This document shows, piece after piece, positions 1 to 12,400 of a stretch of DNA of 64,000 nt (positions are counted from its first letter, which is position 1; each line of letters begins with the position of its first letter). The notes under the pieces are model-generated. The model ran no database searches and was not told the origin of the DNA. It worked only from the letters and a program-made list of their open reading frames with translations. Both the position numbers and the translations under genes were made by a program. Source of the DNA: Hydractinia symbiolongicarpus (Eukaryota > Cnidaria > Hydrozoa > Anthoathecata > Hydractiniidae); contig NC_079876.1 in NCBI RefSeq assembly GCF_029227915.1, positions 39,291,828-39,355,827 on the forward strand, read 5' to 3'.

Positions 1-397
1 AGTTTTTAAAAATGTTTTCATTTTTGATGAGACGCTGAATAAAAGAAGTTTAATCGCCGACAAACGAAAATCTGCGATTTCCCGTAAATCCTGGACTCGG
101 CCCGTATAGTCAAAAGTATACAAAGAAAGTACCCAGGGAGTAAACTCATTTCCCAAACGATTTTTTCAATTATTATTTCACCACTAAAGCCCATGAGACT
201 TGTAGTTCTTAAAAATATTTTCATTTTTGATGAGACGCTGAATAAAAGAAGTTTAATCGCCGGCAAACGAAAACCCGCGATTTCCCGTAAATCCCGGACT
301 CGGCCCGTATAGTTAAAAGTATACAAGAAAAGTACCCAGTGAGTAAACTCATTTCCCTAACGAATTTTTAAATTATTTTTTCACCACTAAAACGCAT

Positions 398-600
398 GAG
401 ACTTGTAGTTTTCAAAAATGTTTTCATTTTTGATGAGACGCTGAATAAAAGAAGTTTAATCGCCGGCAAACGAAAACCCGCGATTTCCCGTAAATCCCGG
501 ACTCGGCCCGTATAGTTAAAAGTATACAAGAAAAGTACCCAGTGAGTAAACTCATTTCCCGAACGATTTTTTAAATTTTTTTTTCACCACTAAAACGTCT
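398..600 (+). repeat. Representative satellite monomer (203 bp)
   Basis: This copy, phased to start at GAGACTTG, serves as the reference for coordinates inside a monomer. By hand count it has 34 G and 41 C (37% GC) and 13 CpG against about 7 expected from base composition. An AT-rich left arm (398-460) holds TTTTCATTTTTGATGAGACG, in which TCAT and ATGA form a short inverted repeat. A GC-rich core occupies 461-510. An AT-rich right arm (511-600) holds GTATACAA, GTAAACTCATTTCC and long T tracts before CACCACTAAAACG. The T tract near 575-585 varies in length and in interrupting A between copies, which explains most of the 1-2 bp differences in monomer length. The start point is arbitrary, because a tandem repeat has no natural boundary visible in sequence. 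Confidence 0.95.
461..510 (+). other. GC-rich, CpG-dense core of the monomer (example copy)
   Basis: These 50 bases are 64% GC with 9 CpG dinucleotides, while the other 153 bases of the same monomer are about 28% GC. CCCG occurs four times, at 477, 487, 496 and 507, spaced 10, 9 and 11 bp, close to one helical turn. In many other monomers the first CCCG is CCTG. The segment CGATTTCCCGTAAATCCC is among the most constant parts of the monomer across subfamilies. A protein-binding or nucleosome-positioning role is possible but is inference; the composition contrast is directly seen. Confidence 0.7.
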
Positions 601-2425
601 GAGACTTGTAGTTTTCAAAAATGTTTTCATTTTTGATGAGACGCTGAATAAAAGAAGTTTAATCGCCGGCAAACGAAAACCTGCGATTTCCCGTAAATCC
701 CGGACTCGGCCCGTATAGTCAAAAGTATACAAAGAAAGTACCCCGGGAGTAAGCTAATTTCCCAAACGATTTTTTAAATTATTATTTCACCACTAAAACC
801 CATGAGACTTGTGGTTTTTAATAATGCTTTCATTTTTGATGAGACGCTGAATAAAAGAAGTTTAATCGCCGGCAAACGAAAACCTGCGATTTCCCGTAAA
901 TGCTTGACTCGGCCCGTATAGTCAAAAGTATACAAAGAAAGTACCCAGGGAGTAAACTCATTTCCCTAACGAATTTTTAAATTATTTTTTCACCACTAAA
1001 ACGCATGAGACTTGTAGTTTTCAAAAATGTTTTCATTTTTAATGAGACGCTGAATAAAAGAAGTTTAATCGCCGGCAAACGAAAACCTGCGATTTCCCGT
1101 AAATCCCGGACTCCGCCCGTATAGTCAAAAGTATACAAAGAGAGTACCCAGGGTGTAAACTCATTTCCCGAATGATTTTTTAAATTTTTTTTCACCACTA
1201 AAACGCTTGAGGTTTGTAGTTTTTAAAAATGTTTTCATTTTTGATGAGACGCTGAATAAAAGAAGTTTAATCGCCGACAAACGAAAATCTGCGATTTCCC
1301 GTAAATCCTGGACTCGGCCCGTATAGTCAAAAGTATACAAAGAAAGTACCCAGGGAGTAAACTCATTTCCCAAACGATTTTTTAAATTATTATTTCACCA
1401 CTAAAGCCCATGAGACTTGTAGTTCTTAAAAATATTTTCATTTTTGATGACACGCTGAATAAAAGAAGTTTAATCGCCGGCAAACGAAAACCCGCGATTT
1501 CCCGTAAATCCCGGACTCGGCCCGTATAGTTAAAGGTATACAAGAAAAGTACCCAGTGAGTAAACTCATTTCCCGAACGATTTTTTAAATTTTTTTTTCA
1601 CCACTAAAACGTCTGAGACTTGTAGTTTTCAAAAATGTTTTCATTTTTGATGAGACGCTGAATAAAAGAAGTTTAATCGCCGGCAAACGAAAACCTGCGA
1701 TTTCCCGTAAATCCCGGACTCGGCCCGTATAGTCAAAAGTATACAAAGAAAGTACCCCGGGAGTAAGCTAATTTCCCAAACGATTTTTTAAATTATTATT
1801 TCACCACTAAAACCCATGAGACTTGTAGTTTTTAAAAATGTTTTCATTTTTGATGAGACGCGGAATAAAAGAAGTTTAATCGCCGGCAAACGAAAACACG
1901 CAATTTCCCGTAAATCCCGGTCTCGGCCCGTATTGTCAAACGTATACAAGGAAAGTACCCAGTGAGTAAACTCATTTCCCTAACAAATTTTTAAATTATT
2001 TTTTCACCACTAAAACACATGAGACTTGTAGTTTTCAAAAATGTTTTTATTTTTGATGAGACGCTGAATAAAAGAAGTTTAATCGCCGGCAAACGAAAAC
2101 CTGCGATTTCCCGTAAATCCCGGACTCGGCCCGTATAGTCAAAAGTAAACAAAGGGAGTACCCAGGGTGTAAACTCATTTCCCGAACGATTTTTTAAATT
2201 TTTTTTTCACCACTAAAACGCATGAGACTTGTAGTTTTTAAAAATGTTTTCATTTTTGATGAGACGCTGAATAAAAGAAGTTTAATCGCCGGCAAACGAA
2301 AACCTGCGATTTCCCGTAAATCCCGGACTCCGCCCGTATAGTCAAAAGTATACAAAGAGAGTACCCAGGGTGTAAACTCATTTCCCGAATGATTTTTTAA
2401 ATTTTTTTTCACCACTAAAACGCAT

Positions 2426-5197
2426 GAGGTTTGTAGTTTTTAAAAATGTTTTCATTTTTGATGAGACGCTGAATAAAAGAAGCTTAATCGCCGACAAACG
2501 AAAATCTGCGATTTCCCGTAAATCCTGGACTCGGCCCGTATAGTCAAAAGTATACAAAGAAAGTACCCAGGGAGTAAACTCATTTCCCAAACGATTTTTT
2601 AAATTATTATTTCACCACTAAAGCCCATGAGACTTGTAGTTCTTAAAAATGTTTTCATTTTTGATGAGACGCTGAATAAAAGAAGTTTAATCGCCGGCAA
2701 ACGAAAACCCGCGATTTCCCGTAAATCCCGGACTCGGCCCGTATAGTTAAAAGTATACAAGAAAAGTACCCAGTGAGTAAACTCATTTCCGGAACGAATA
2801 TTTAAATTATTTTTTCACCACTACAACGTATGAGACATGTAGTTTTCAAAAATGTTTTCATTTTTGATGAGACGCTGAATAAAAGAAGTTTAACCGCCGG
2901 CAAACAAAAACCTGCGATTTCCCGTAAATCCCGGACTCGGCCCCTATAGTCAAAAGTATACAAAGAAAGTACCCAGGGGGTAAACTCATTTCCCGAACAA
3001 TTTTTTAAATTATTTTTTCACCACTAAAACGCATGAGACGTGTAGTTTTCAAAAATGTTTTCATTTTTGATGAGACGATGAATAAAAGAAGTTTAATCGC
3101 CGGCAAACAAAAACCTCCGATTTCCCGTAAATCCCGCACTCGGCCCGTATAGTCAAAAGTATACAAAGAAAGTACCCAGGGAGTAAACTCATTTCCCTAA
3201 CGAATTTTTAAATTATTTTTTCACCACTAAAACGCATGAGACTTGTAGTTTTCAAAAATGTTTTCATTTTTGATGAGACGCTGAATAAAAGAAGTTTAAT
3301 CGCCGGCAAACGAAAACCCGCGATTTCCCGTAAATCCCGGACTCGGCCCGTATAGTTAAAAGTATACAAGAAAAGTACCCAGTGGGTAAACTCATTTCCG
3401 GAACGAATTTTTAAATTATTTTTTCATCACTACAACGTATGAGACATGTAGTTTTCAAAAATGTTTTCATTTTTGATGAGACGCTGAATAAAAGAAGTTT
3501 AATCGCCGGCAAACAAAAACCTGCGATTTCCTGTAAATCCCGGACTCGGCCCGTATAGTCAAAAGTATACAAAGAAAGTACCCAGGGTGTAAACTCATTT
3601 CCCGAACGATTTTTTAAATTATTTTTTCACCAGTAAAACGCATGAGACGTGTAGTTTTCAAAAATGTTTTCATTTTTGATGAGACGATGAATAAAAGAAG
3701 TTTAATCGCCGGCAAACGAAAACCTCCGATTAACCGTAAATCCCGCACTCGGCCCGTATAGTCAAAAGTATACAAAGAGAGTACCCAGGGTGTAAACTCA
3801 TTTCCCGAATGATTTTTTAAATTTTTTTCACCACTAAAACGCATGAGGTTTGTAGTTTTTAAAAATGTTTTCATTTTTGATGAGACGCTGAATAAAAGAA
3901 GCTTAATCGCCGACAAACGAAAATCTGCGATTTCCCGTAAATCCTGGACTCGGCCCGTATAGTCAAAAGTATACAAAGAAAGTACCCAGGGAGTAAACTC
4001 ATTTCCCAAACGATTTTTTAAATTATTATTTCACCACTAAAGCCCATGAGACTTGTAGTTCTTAAAAATGTTTTCATTTTTGATGAGACGCTGAATAAAA
4101 GAAGTTTAATCGCCGGCAAACGAAAACCCGCGATTTCCCGTAAATCCCGGACTCGGCCCGTATAGTTAAAAGTATACAAGGAAAGTACCCAGTGAGTAAA
4201 CTCATTTCCGGAACGAATATTTAAATTATTTTTTCACCACTACAACGTATGAGACATGTAGTTTTCAAAAATGTTTTCATTTTTGATGAGACGCTGAATA
4301 AAAGAAGTTTAACCGCCGGCAAACAAAAACCTGCGATTTCCCGTAAATCCCGGACTCGGCCCCTATAGTCAAAAGTATACAAAGAAAGTACCCAGGGGGT
4401 AAACTCATTTCCCGAACAATTTTTTAAATTATTTTTTCACCACTAAAACGCAGGAGACGTGTAGTTTTCAAAAATGTTTTCATTTTTGATGAGACGATGA
4501 ATAAAAGAAGTTTAATCGCCGGCAAACAAAAACCTCCGATTTCCCGTAAATCCCGCACTCGGCCCGTATAGTCAAAAGTATACAAAGAAAGTACCCAGGG
4601 AGTAAACTCATTTCCCTAACGAATTTTTAAATTATTTTTTCACCACTAAAACGCATGAGACTTGTAGTTTTCAAAAATGTTTTCATTTTTGATGAGACGC
4701 TGAATAAAAGAAGTTTAATCGCCGGCAAACGAAAACCCGCGATTTCCCGTAAATCCCGGACTCGGCCCGTATAGTTAAAAGTATACAAGAAAAGTACCCA
4801 GTGGGTAAACTCATTTCCGGAACGAATTTTTAAATTATTTTTTCATCACTACAACGTATGAGACATGTAGTTTTCAAAAATGTTTTCATTTTTGATGAGA
4901 CGCTGAATAAAAGAAGTTTAATCGCCGGCAAACAAAAACCTGCGATTTCCTGTAAATCCCGGACTCGGCCCGTATAGTCAAAAGTATACAAAGAAAGTAC
5001 CCAGGGTGTAAACTCATTTCCCGAACGATTTTTTAAATTATTTTTTCACCAGTAAAACGCATGAGACGTGTAGTTTTCAAAAATGTTTTCATTTTTGATG
5101 AGACGATGAATAAAAGAAGTTTAATCGCCGGCAAACGAAAACCTCCGATTAACCGTAAATCCCGCACTCGGCCCGTATAGTCAAAAGTATACAAAGA
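2426..5197. repeat. 7-monomer higher-order repeat, 1419-bp spacing, two copies
   Basis: The monomer beginning GAGGTTTGTAG is at 2426 and 3845 (1419 bp). GCCGACAAACGAAAATCTGC is at 2490 and 3909. CATCACTACAACGTATGAGA near 3425 recurs near 4844. The match continues to about 5197, where the second copy keeps GGGAGTAAACTC while the first has GGGTGTAAACTC and the sequences separate. The unit is one or two monomers longer than the 1217-bp unit to its left and shares most of its monomers, so it looks like an expanded form of that unit. Breakpoints are good to about 50 bp. Confidence 0.8.
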
Positions 5198-5228
5198 AAG
5201 TACCCAGGGAGTAAACTCATTTCCCACA

Positions 5229-8200
5229 CGATTTTTTAAATTATTATTTCACCACAAAAGCCCATGAGACTTGTAGTTTTTAAAAATGTTTTTATTTTTG
5301 ATGAGACGCTGAATAAAAGAAGTTTAATTGCCGGCAAACGAAAACCCGCAATTTCCCGTAAATCCCGGTCTCGTCCCGTATAGTCAAAAGTATACAAGGA
5401 AAGTACCCAGTGAGTAAACTCATTTCCCGAACGATTTTTTAAATTATTTTTTCACCACTAAAACACATGAGACTTGTAGTTTTCAAAAATGTTTTTATTT
5501 TTGATGAGACGCTGAATAAAAGAAGTTTAATCGCCGGCAAACGAAAACCTGCGATTTCCCGTAAATCCAGGACTCGGCCCGTATAGTTAAAAGTATACAA
5601 AGAAAGTACCCAGGGAGTAAACTCATTTCCCAAACGATTTTTTAAATTATTATTTCACCAGTAAAGCCCATGAGACTTGTAGTTTTTAAAAATGTTTTTA
5701 TTTTTGATAAGACGCTGAATAAAAGAAGTTTAATCGCCGGCAAACGAAAACCCGCGATTTCCCGTAAATCCCAGACTCGGCCCGTATAGTCAAAAGTATA
5801 CAAGGAAAGTACCCAGTGAGTAAACTCATTTCCCGAACGAATTTTTTAATTATTTTTTCACCACTAAAACGCATGAGACTTGTAGTTTTCAGAAATGTTT
5901 TCATTTTTGATGAGACCCTTAATGAAAGTGGTTTAATCGCCGGCAAACGAAAACACGCGATTTCCCGTAAATCCAGGGCTTGGCCCGTATAGTCCAATGT
6001 ATACAAAGAAAGTACCCTGTGAGTAAACTCATTTCCAAAACGATTTTTTAAATTATCTTTTCACCACTAAAACGCTTGAGACTTGTAGTTTTCAAAAATG
6101 TATTCATTTTTGGTGAGACGCTAAATAAAAGAAGTTTAATCGCCGGCAAACGAAAACCCGCCATTTCCCGTAAACCCCGGACTCGGCCCGCATAGTCAAA
6201 AGTATACAAAGAAAGTACCCAGGGAGTAAACTCATTTCCCGAACGATTTTTTAAATTATTTTTTCACCACTAAAACGCATGAGATTTGTAGTTTTTAAAA
6301 ATGTTTTCATTTTTGATGAGACGCTGAATAAAAGAAGTTTAATCGCCGGCAAACGAAAACCTGCGATTTCCCGTAAATCCCGGACTCGGCCCGTATAGTG
6401 AAAAGTATACAAAGAAAGTACCCAGGGTGTAAACTCATTTCCCGAACGATTTTTTAAATTATTTTTTCACCACTAAAACGGATGAGACTTGTAGTTTTCA
6501 AAGATGTTTTCATTTTTGATGAGACGCTGAATAAAAGAAGTTTAATTGCCGCAAAGGAAAACCTGCGATTTCCCGTAAATCCCGGACTCGGCCCGTATAG
6601 TCAAAAGTATACAAAGATAGAACCCAGGGTGTAAACTCATTTCTCGAACGATTTTTTAAATTATTTTTTCACCACTACAACGCATGAGACTTGTAGTTTT
6701 TAAAAATGTTTTCATTTTTGATGAGACGCTGAATAAAAGAAGTTTAATCGCCGGCAAACGCAAATCCGCGATTTCCCGTAAATCCCGATCTCGGCCCGTA
6801 TAGTCAAAAGTATACAAAGAAAGTACCCAGGGTGTAAACTCATTTCCCGAACGATTTTTTAAATTATTTTTTCAACACTACAACGCATGAGACTTGTAGT
6901 TTTTAAAAATGTTTTAATTTTTGATGAGACGCTGAATAAAAGAAGTTTAATCGCCGGCAAACGAAAATCCGCGATTTCCCGTAAATCCCGATCTCGGCCC
7001 GTATAGTCAAAAGTATACAAGGAAAGTACCCAGTGAGTAAACTCATTTCCCTAACGAATTTTTAATTTATTTTTTCACCACTAAAACGCATGAGACTTGT
7101 AGTTTTCAAAAATGTTTTCATTTTTGATGAGACGCTGAATAAAAGAAGTTTAATCACCGGCAAACGAAAACCTGCGATTTCCCGTAAATCCCGGACTCGG
7201 CCCGTATAGTCAAAAGTATACAAAGAAAGTACCCAGGGTGTAAACTCATTTCCCGAACGATTTTTTAAATTATTTTTTTACCACTAAAACGCATGAGACG
7301 TGTAGTTTTCAAAAATGTTTTCATTTTTGATGAGACGCTGAATAAAAGAAGTTTAGTCGCCGGCAAACGAAAACCTCCGATTTCCCGTAAATCCCGCACT
7401 CGGCCCGTATAGTCAAAAGTATACAAAGAAAGTACCCAGGGAGTAAACTCATTTCCCTAACGAATTTTTAAATTATTTTTTCACCACTAAAACGCATGAG
7501 ACTTGTAGTTTTCAAAAATGTTTTCATTTTTGATGAGACGCTGAATAAAAGAAGTTTAATCGCCGGTAAACGAAAACCCGCGATTTTCCGTAAATCCCGG
7601 ACTCGGCCCGTATAGTTAAAAGTATACAAGAAAAGTACCCAGTGAGTAAACTCATTTCCGGAACGAATTTTTAAATTATTTTTTCACCACTACAACGTAT
7701 GAGACATGTAGTTTTCAAAAATGTTTTCATTTTTGATGAGACGCTGAATAAAAGAAGTTTAATCGCCGGCAAACAAAAATCTGCGATTTCCCGTAAATCC
7801 CGGACTCGGCCCGTATAGTCAAAAGTATACAAAGAAAGTACCCAGGGTGTAAACTCTTTTCCCGAACGATTTTTTAAATTATTTTTTCACCACTAAAACG
7901 CATGAGACGTGTAGTTTTCAAAAATGTTTTCATTTTTGATGAGACGATGAATAAAAGAAGTTTAATCGCCGGCAAACGAAAACCTCCGATTAACCGTAAA
8001 TCCCGAACTCGGCCCGTAAAGTCAAAAGTATACAAAGAAAGTACCCAGGGAGTAAACTCATTTCCCACACGATTTTTTAAATTATTATTTCACCACAAAA
8101 GCCCATGAGACTTGTAGTTTTTAAAAATGTTTTCATTTTTGATGAGACGCTGAATAAAAGAAGTTTAATCGCCGGCAAACGAAAACCCGCGATTTCCCGT

Positions 8201-9490
8201 AAATCCCGGACTCGGCCCGTATAATCAAAAGTATACAAGGAAAGTACCCAGTGAGTAAACTCATTTCCCGAACGAATTTTTAAATTATTTTTTCACCACT
8301 AAAACGCATGAGACTTGTAGTTTTCAGAAATGTTTTCATTTTTGATGAGACGCTTAATGAAAGTGGTTTAATCGCCGGCAAACGAAAACACGCGATTTCC
8401 CGTAAATCCCGGGCTAGGCCCGTATAGTCCAATGTATACAAAGAAAGTACCCTGTGAGTAAACTCATTTCCAAAACGATTTTTTAAATTATCTTTTCACC
8501 ACTAAAACGCTTGAGACTTGTAGTTTTCAAAAATGTTTTCATTTTTGGTGAGACGCTAAATAAAAGAAGTTTAATCGCCGGCAAACGAAAACCCGCCATT
8601 CCCCGTAAACCCCGGACTCGGCCCGCATAGTCAAAAGTATACAAAGAAAGTACCCAGGGAGTAAACTCATTTCCCGAACGATTTTTTAAATTATTTTTTC
8701 ACCACTAAAACGCATGAGACTTGTAGTTTTTCAAAATGTTTTCCTTTTTGATGAGACGCTGAATAAAAGAAGTTTAATCGCCGGCAAACGAAAACCTGCG
8801 ATTTCCCGTAAATCCCGGACTCGGCCCGTATAGTGAAAAGTATACAAAGAAAGTACCCAGGGTGTAAACTCATTTCCCGAACGATTTTTTAAATTGTTAT
8901 TTCACCACTAAAGCCCATGACACTTGTAGTATTTAAAAATATTTTCATTTTTGATGAGACGCTGAATAAAAGAAGTTTAATCGCCGGCAAACAAAAACCC
9001 GCGACTTCCCGTAAATCCCGGAATCGGCCCGTATAGTCAAAAGTATACAAAGAAAGTACCCAGGGAGTAAACTCATTTCCCAAACGATTTTTTAAATTAT
9101 TTTTTCACCACTGAAACGGATGAGACTTGTAGTTTTCAAAGATGTTTTCATTTTCGATGAGACGCTGAATAAAAGAAGTTTAATCGCCGGCAAACGAAAA
9201 CCTGTGATTTCCCGTAAATCCCGGACTCGGCCCGTATAGTCAAAAGTATACAAAGAAAGTACCCAGGGTGTAAACTCATTTCCCGAACGATTTTTTAAAT
9301 TATTATTTTACCACTAAAGCCCATGAGACTTGTAGTTTGTAAAAATGTTTTCATTTTTGATGAGACGCTGAATAAAAGAAGTTTAATTGCCGTCAAACGA
9401 AAACCCGCGATTTCCCGTAAATCCCGGACTCGGCCCGTATAGTCAAAAGTATACAAAGAAAGTACCCAGGGAGTAAACTCCTTTCCCTAA
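5229..9490. repeat. 21-monomer unit, copy 1 (4262 bp)
   Basis: This segment is repeated immediately downstream with an offset of exactly 4262 bp. At about fifteen places where I compared private variants the two copies were the same, for example CACCACAAAAGCCC near 5250, TTTTTGATAAGACGC near 5702, GTATTCATTTTTGG near 6101, GCCGCAAAGGAAAACC near 6548, GTTTTAATTTTTGATG near 6911, GATTAACCGTAAATCCCGAA near 7988 and TTTTCCTTTTTGATG near 8740. I found no mismatch. The unit contains an older, diverged 12-monomer repetition: CTTAATGAAAGTGG near 5918 and near 8353 are 2435 bp apart. It holds no genes; long open frames here are by-products of the monomer. Confidence 0.93.
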
Positions 9491-12400
9491 CGATTTTTTA
9501 AATTATTATTTCACCACAAAAGCCCATGAGACTTGTAGTTTTTAAAAATGTTTTTATTTTTGATGAGACGCTGAATAAAAGAAGTTTAATTGCCGGCAAA
9601 CGAAAACCCGCAATTTCCCGTAAATCCCGGTCTCGTCCCGTATAGTCAAAAGTATACAAGGAAAGTACCCAGTGAGTAAACTCATTTCCCGAACGATTTT
9701 TTAAATTATTTTTTCACCACTAAAACACATGAGACTTGTAGTTTTCAAAAATGTTTTTATTTTTGATGAGACGCTGAATAAAAGAAGTTTAATCGCCGGC
9801 AAACGAAAACCTGCGATTTCCCGTAAATCCAGGACTCGGCCCGTATAGTTAAAAGTATACAAAGAAAGTACCCAGGGAGTAAACTCATTTCCCAAACGAT
9901 TTTTTAAATTATTATTTCACCAGTAAAGCCCATGAGACTTGTAGTTTTTAAAAATGTTTTTATTTTTGATAAGACGCTGAATAAAAGAAGTTTAATCGCC
10001 GGCAAACGAAAACCCGCGATTTCCCGTAAATCCCAGACTCGGCCCGTATAGTCAAAAGTATACAAGGAAAGTACCCAGTGAGTAAACTCATTTCCCGAAC
10101 GAATTTTTTAATTATTTTTTCACCACTAAAACGCATGAGACTTGTAGTTTTCAGAAATGTTTTCATTTTTGATGAGACCCTTAATGAAAGTGGTTTAATC
10201 GCCGGCAAACGAAAACACGCGATTTCCCGTAAATCCAGGGCTTGGCCCGTATAGTCCAATGTATACAAAGAAAGTACCCTGTGAGTAAACTCATTTCCAA
10301 AACGATTTTTTAAATTATCTTTTCACCACTAAAACGCTTGAGACTTGTAGTTTTCAAAAATGTATTCATTTTTGGTGAGACGCTAAATAAAAGAAGTTTA
10401 ATCGCCGGCAAACGAAAACCCGCCATTTCCCGTAAACCCCGGACTCGGCCCGCATAGTCAAAAGTATACAAAGAAAGTACCCAGGGAGTAAACTCATTTC
10501 CCGAACGATTTTTTAAATTATTTTTTCACCACTAAAACGCATGAGATTTGTAGTTTTTAAAAATGTTTTCATTTTTGATGAGACGCTGAATAAAAGAAGT
10601 TTAATCGCCGGCAAACGAAAACCTGCGATTTCCCGTAAATCCCGGACTCGGCCCGTATAGTGAAAAGTATACAAAGAAAGTACCCAGGGTGTAAACTCAT
10701 TTCCCGAACGATTTTTTAAATTATTTTTTCACCACTAAAACGGATGAGACTTGTAGTTTTCAAAGATGTTTTCATTTTTGATGAGACGCTGAATAAAAGA
10801 AGTTTAATTGCCGCAAAGGAAAACCTGCGATTTCCCGTAAATCCCGGACTCGGCCCGTATAGTCAAAAGTATACAAAGATAGAACCCAGGGTGTAAACTC
10901 ATTTCTCGAACGATTTTTTAAATTATTTTTTCACCACTACAACGCATGAGACTTGTAGTTTTTAAAAATGTTTTCATTTTTGATGAGACGCTGAATAAAA
11001 GAAGTTTAATCGCCGGCAAACGCAAATCCGCGATTTCCCGTAAATCCCGATCTCGGCCCGTATAGTCAAAAGTATACAAAGAAAGTACCCAGGGTGTAAA
11101 CTCATTTCCCGAACGATTTTTTAAATTATTTTTTCAACACTACAACGCATGAGACTTGTAGTTTTTAAAAATGTTTTAATTTTTGATGAGACGCTGAATA
11201 AAAGAAGTTTAATCGCCGGCAAACGAAAATCCGCGATTTCCCGTAAATCCCGATCTCGGCCCGTATAGTCAAAAGTATACAAGGAAAGTACCCAGTGAGT
11301 AAACTCATTTCCCTAACGAATTTTTAATTTATTTTTTCACCACTAAAACGCATGAGACTTGTAGTTTTCAAAAATGTTTTCATTTTTGATGAGACGCTGA
11401 ATAAAAGAAGTTTAATCACCGGCAAACGAAAACCTGCGATTTCCCGTAAATCCCGGACTCGGCCCGTATAGTCAAAAGTATACAAAGAAAGTACCCAGGG
11501 TGTAAACTCATTTCCCGAACGATTTTTTAAATTATTTTTTTACCACTAAAACGCATGAGACGTGTAGTTTTCAAAAATGTTTTCATTTTTGATGAGACGC
11601 TGAATAAAAGAAGTTTAGTCGCCGGCAAACGAAAACCTCCGATTTCCCGTAAATCCCGCACTCGGCCCGTATAGTCAAAAGTATACAAAGAAAGTACCCA
11701 GGGAGTAAACTCATTTCCCTAACGAATTTTTAAATTATTTTTTCACCACTAAAACGCATGAGACTTGTAGTTTTCAAAAATGTTTTCATTTTTGATGAGA
11801 CGCTGAATAAAAGAAGTTTAATCGCCGGTAAACGAAAACCCGCGATTTTCCGTAAATCCCGGACTCGGCCCGTATAGTTAAAAGTATACAAGAAAAGTAC
11901 CCAGTGAGTAAACTCATTTCCGGAACGAATTTTTAAATTATTTTTTCACCACTACAACGTATGAGACATGTAGTTTTCAAAAATGTTTTCATTTTTGATG
12001 AGACGCTGAATAAAAGAAGTTTAATCGCCGGCAAACAAAAATCTGCGATTTCCCGTAAATCCCGGACTCGGCCCGTATAGTCAAAAGTATACAAAGAAAG
12101 TACCCAGGGTGTAAACTCTTTTCCCGAACGATTTTTTAAATTATTTTTTCACCACTAAAACGCATGAGACGTGTAGTTTTCAAAAATGTTTTCATTTTTG
12201 ATGAGACGATGAATAAAAGAAGTTTAATCGCCGGCAAACGAAAACCTCCGATTAACCGTAAATCCCGAACTCGGCCCGTAAAGTCAAAAGTATACAAAGA
12301 AAGTACCCAGGGAGTAAACTCATTTCCCACACGATTTTTTAAATTATTATTTCACCACAAAAGCCCATGAGACTTGTAGTTTTTAAAAATGTTTTCATTT

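Larger units (their letters stand above)
1..2425. repeat. 6-monomer higher-order repeat, 1217-bp spacing
   Basis: The rare variant GCCGACAAACGAAAATCTGC with a following TCCTGGACTCGG lies at 56, 1273 and 2490, exactly 1217 bp apart (6 monomers). GTTCTTAAAAATATTTTC after GAGACTTGTA occurs at 195 and again at 1412, also 1217 bp apart. Inside the unit the alignment slips: the monomer starting GTCTGAGACTT at 601 reappears at 1615, 1014 bp away, so one monomer was lost or gained between copies and another compensates. The next unit, from 2426 on, is 7 monomers long. The left edge of the window cuts the first copy. Confidence 0.85.

Noticed and set aside
431-440. Short inverted repeat TCAT/ATGA in TCATTTTTGATGA as a regulatory hairpin or terminator
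   Set aside because: The stem is only 4 bp, and the sequence is present in nearly every monomer with no gene nearby.
461-480. CENP-B box on the minus strand (TTTCGTTTGCCGGCGA)
   Set aside because: It begins TTCG like the box, but the required A after four bases and the CGGG at the end are absent (C and GCGA instead). Only a loose resemblance remains.
3614-5227. Minus-strand open frames of 64-131 codons (here and repeatedly through the array) as protein genes
   Set aside because: They are the satellite monomer read in one frame. The ones checked (3614-4009, 5698-6006, 14978-15172) start at TTG, not ATG. Frame shifts by 203 modulo 3 at each monomer, T-tract indels break them, and no recognisable domain or signal is present.
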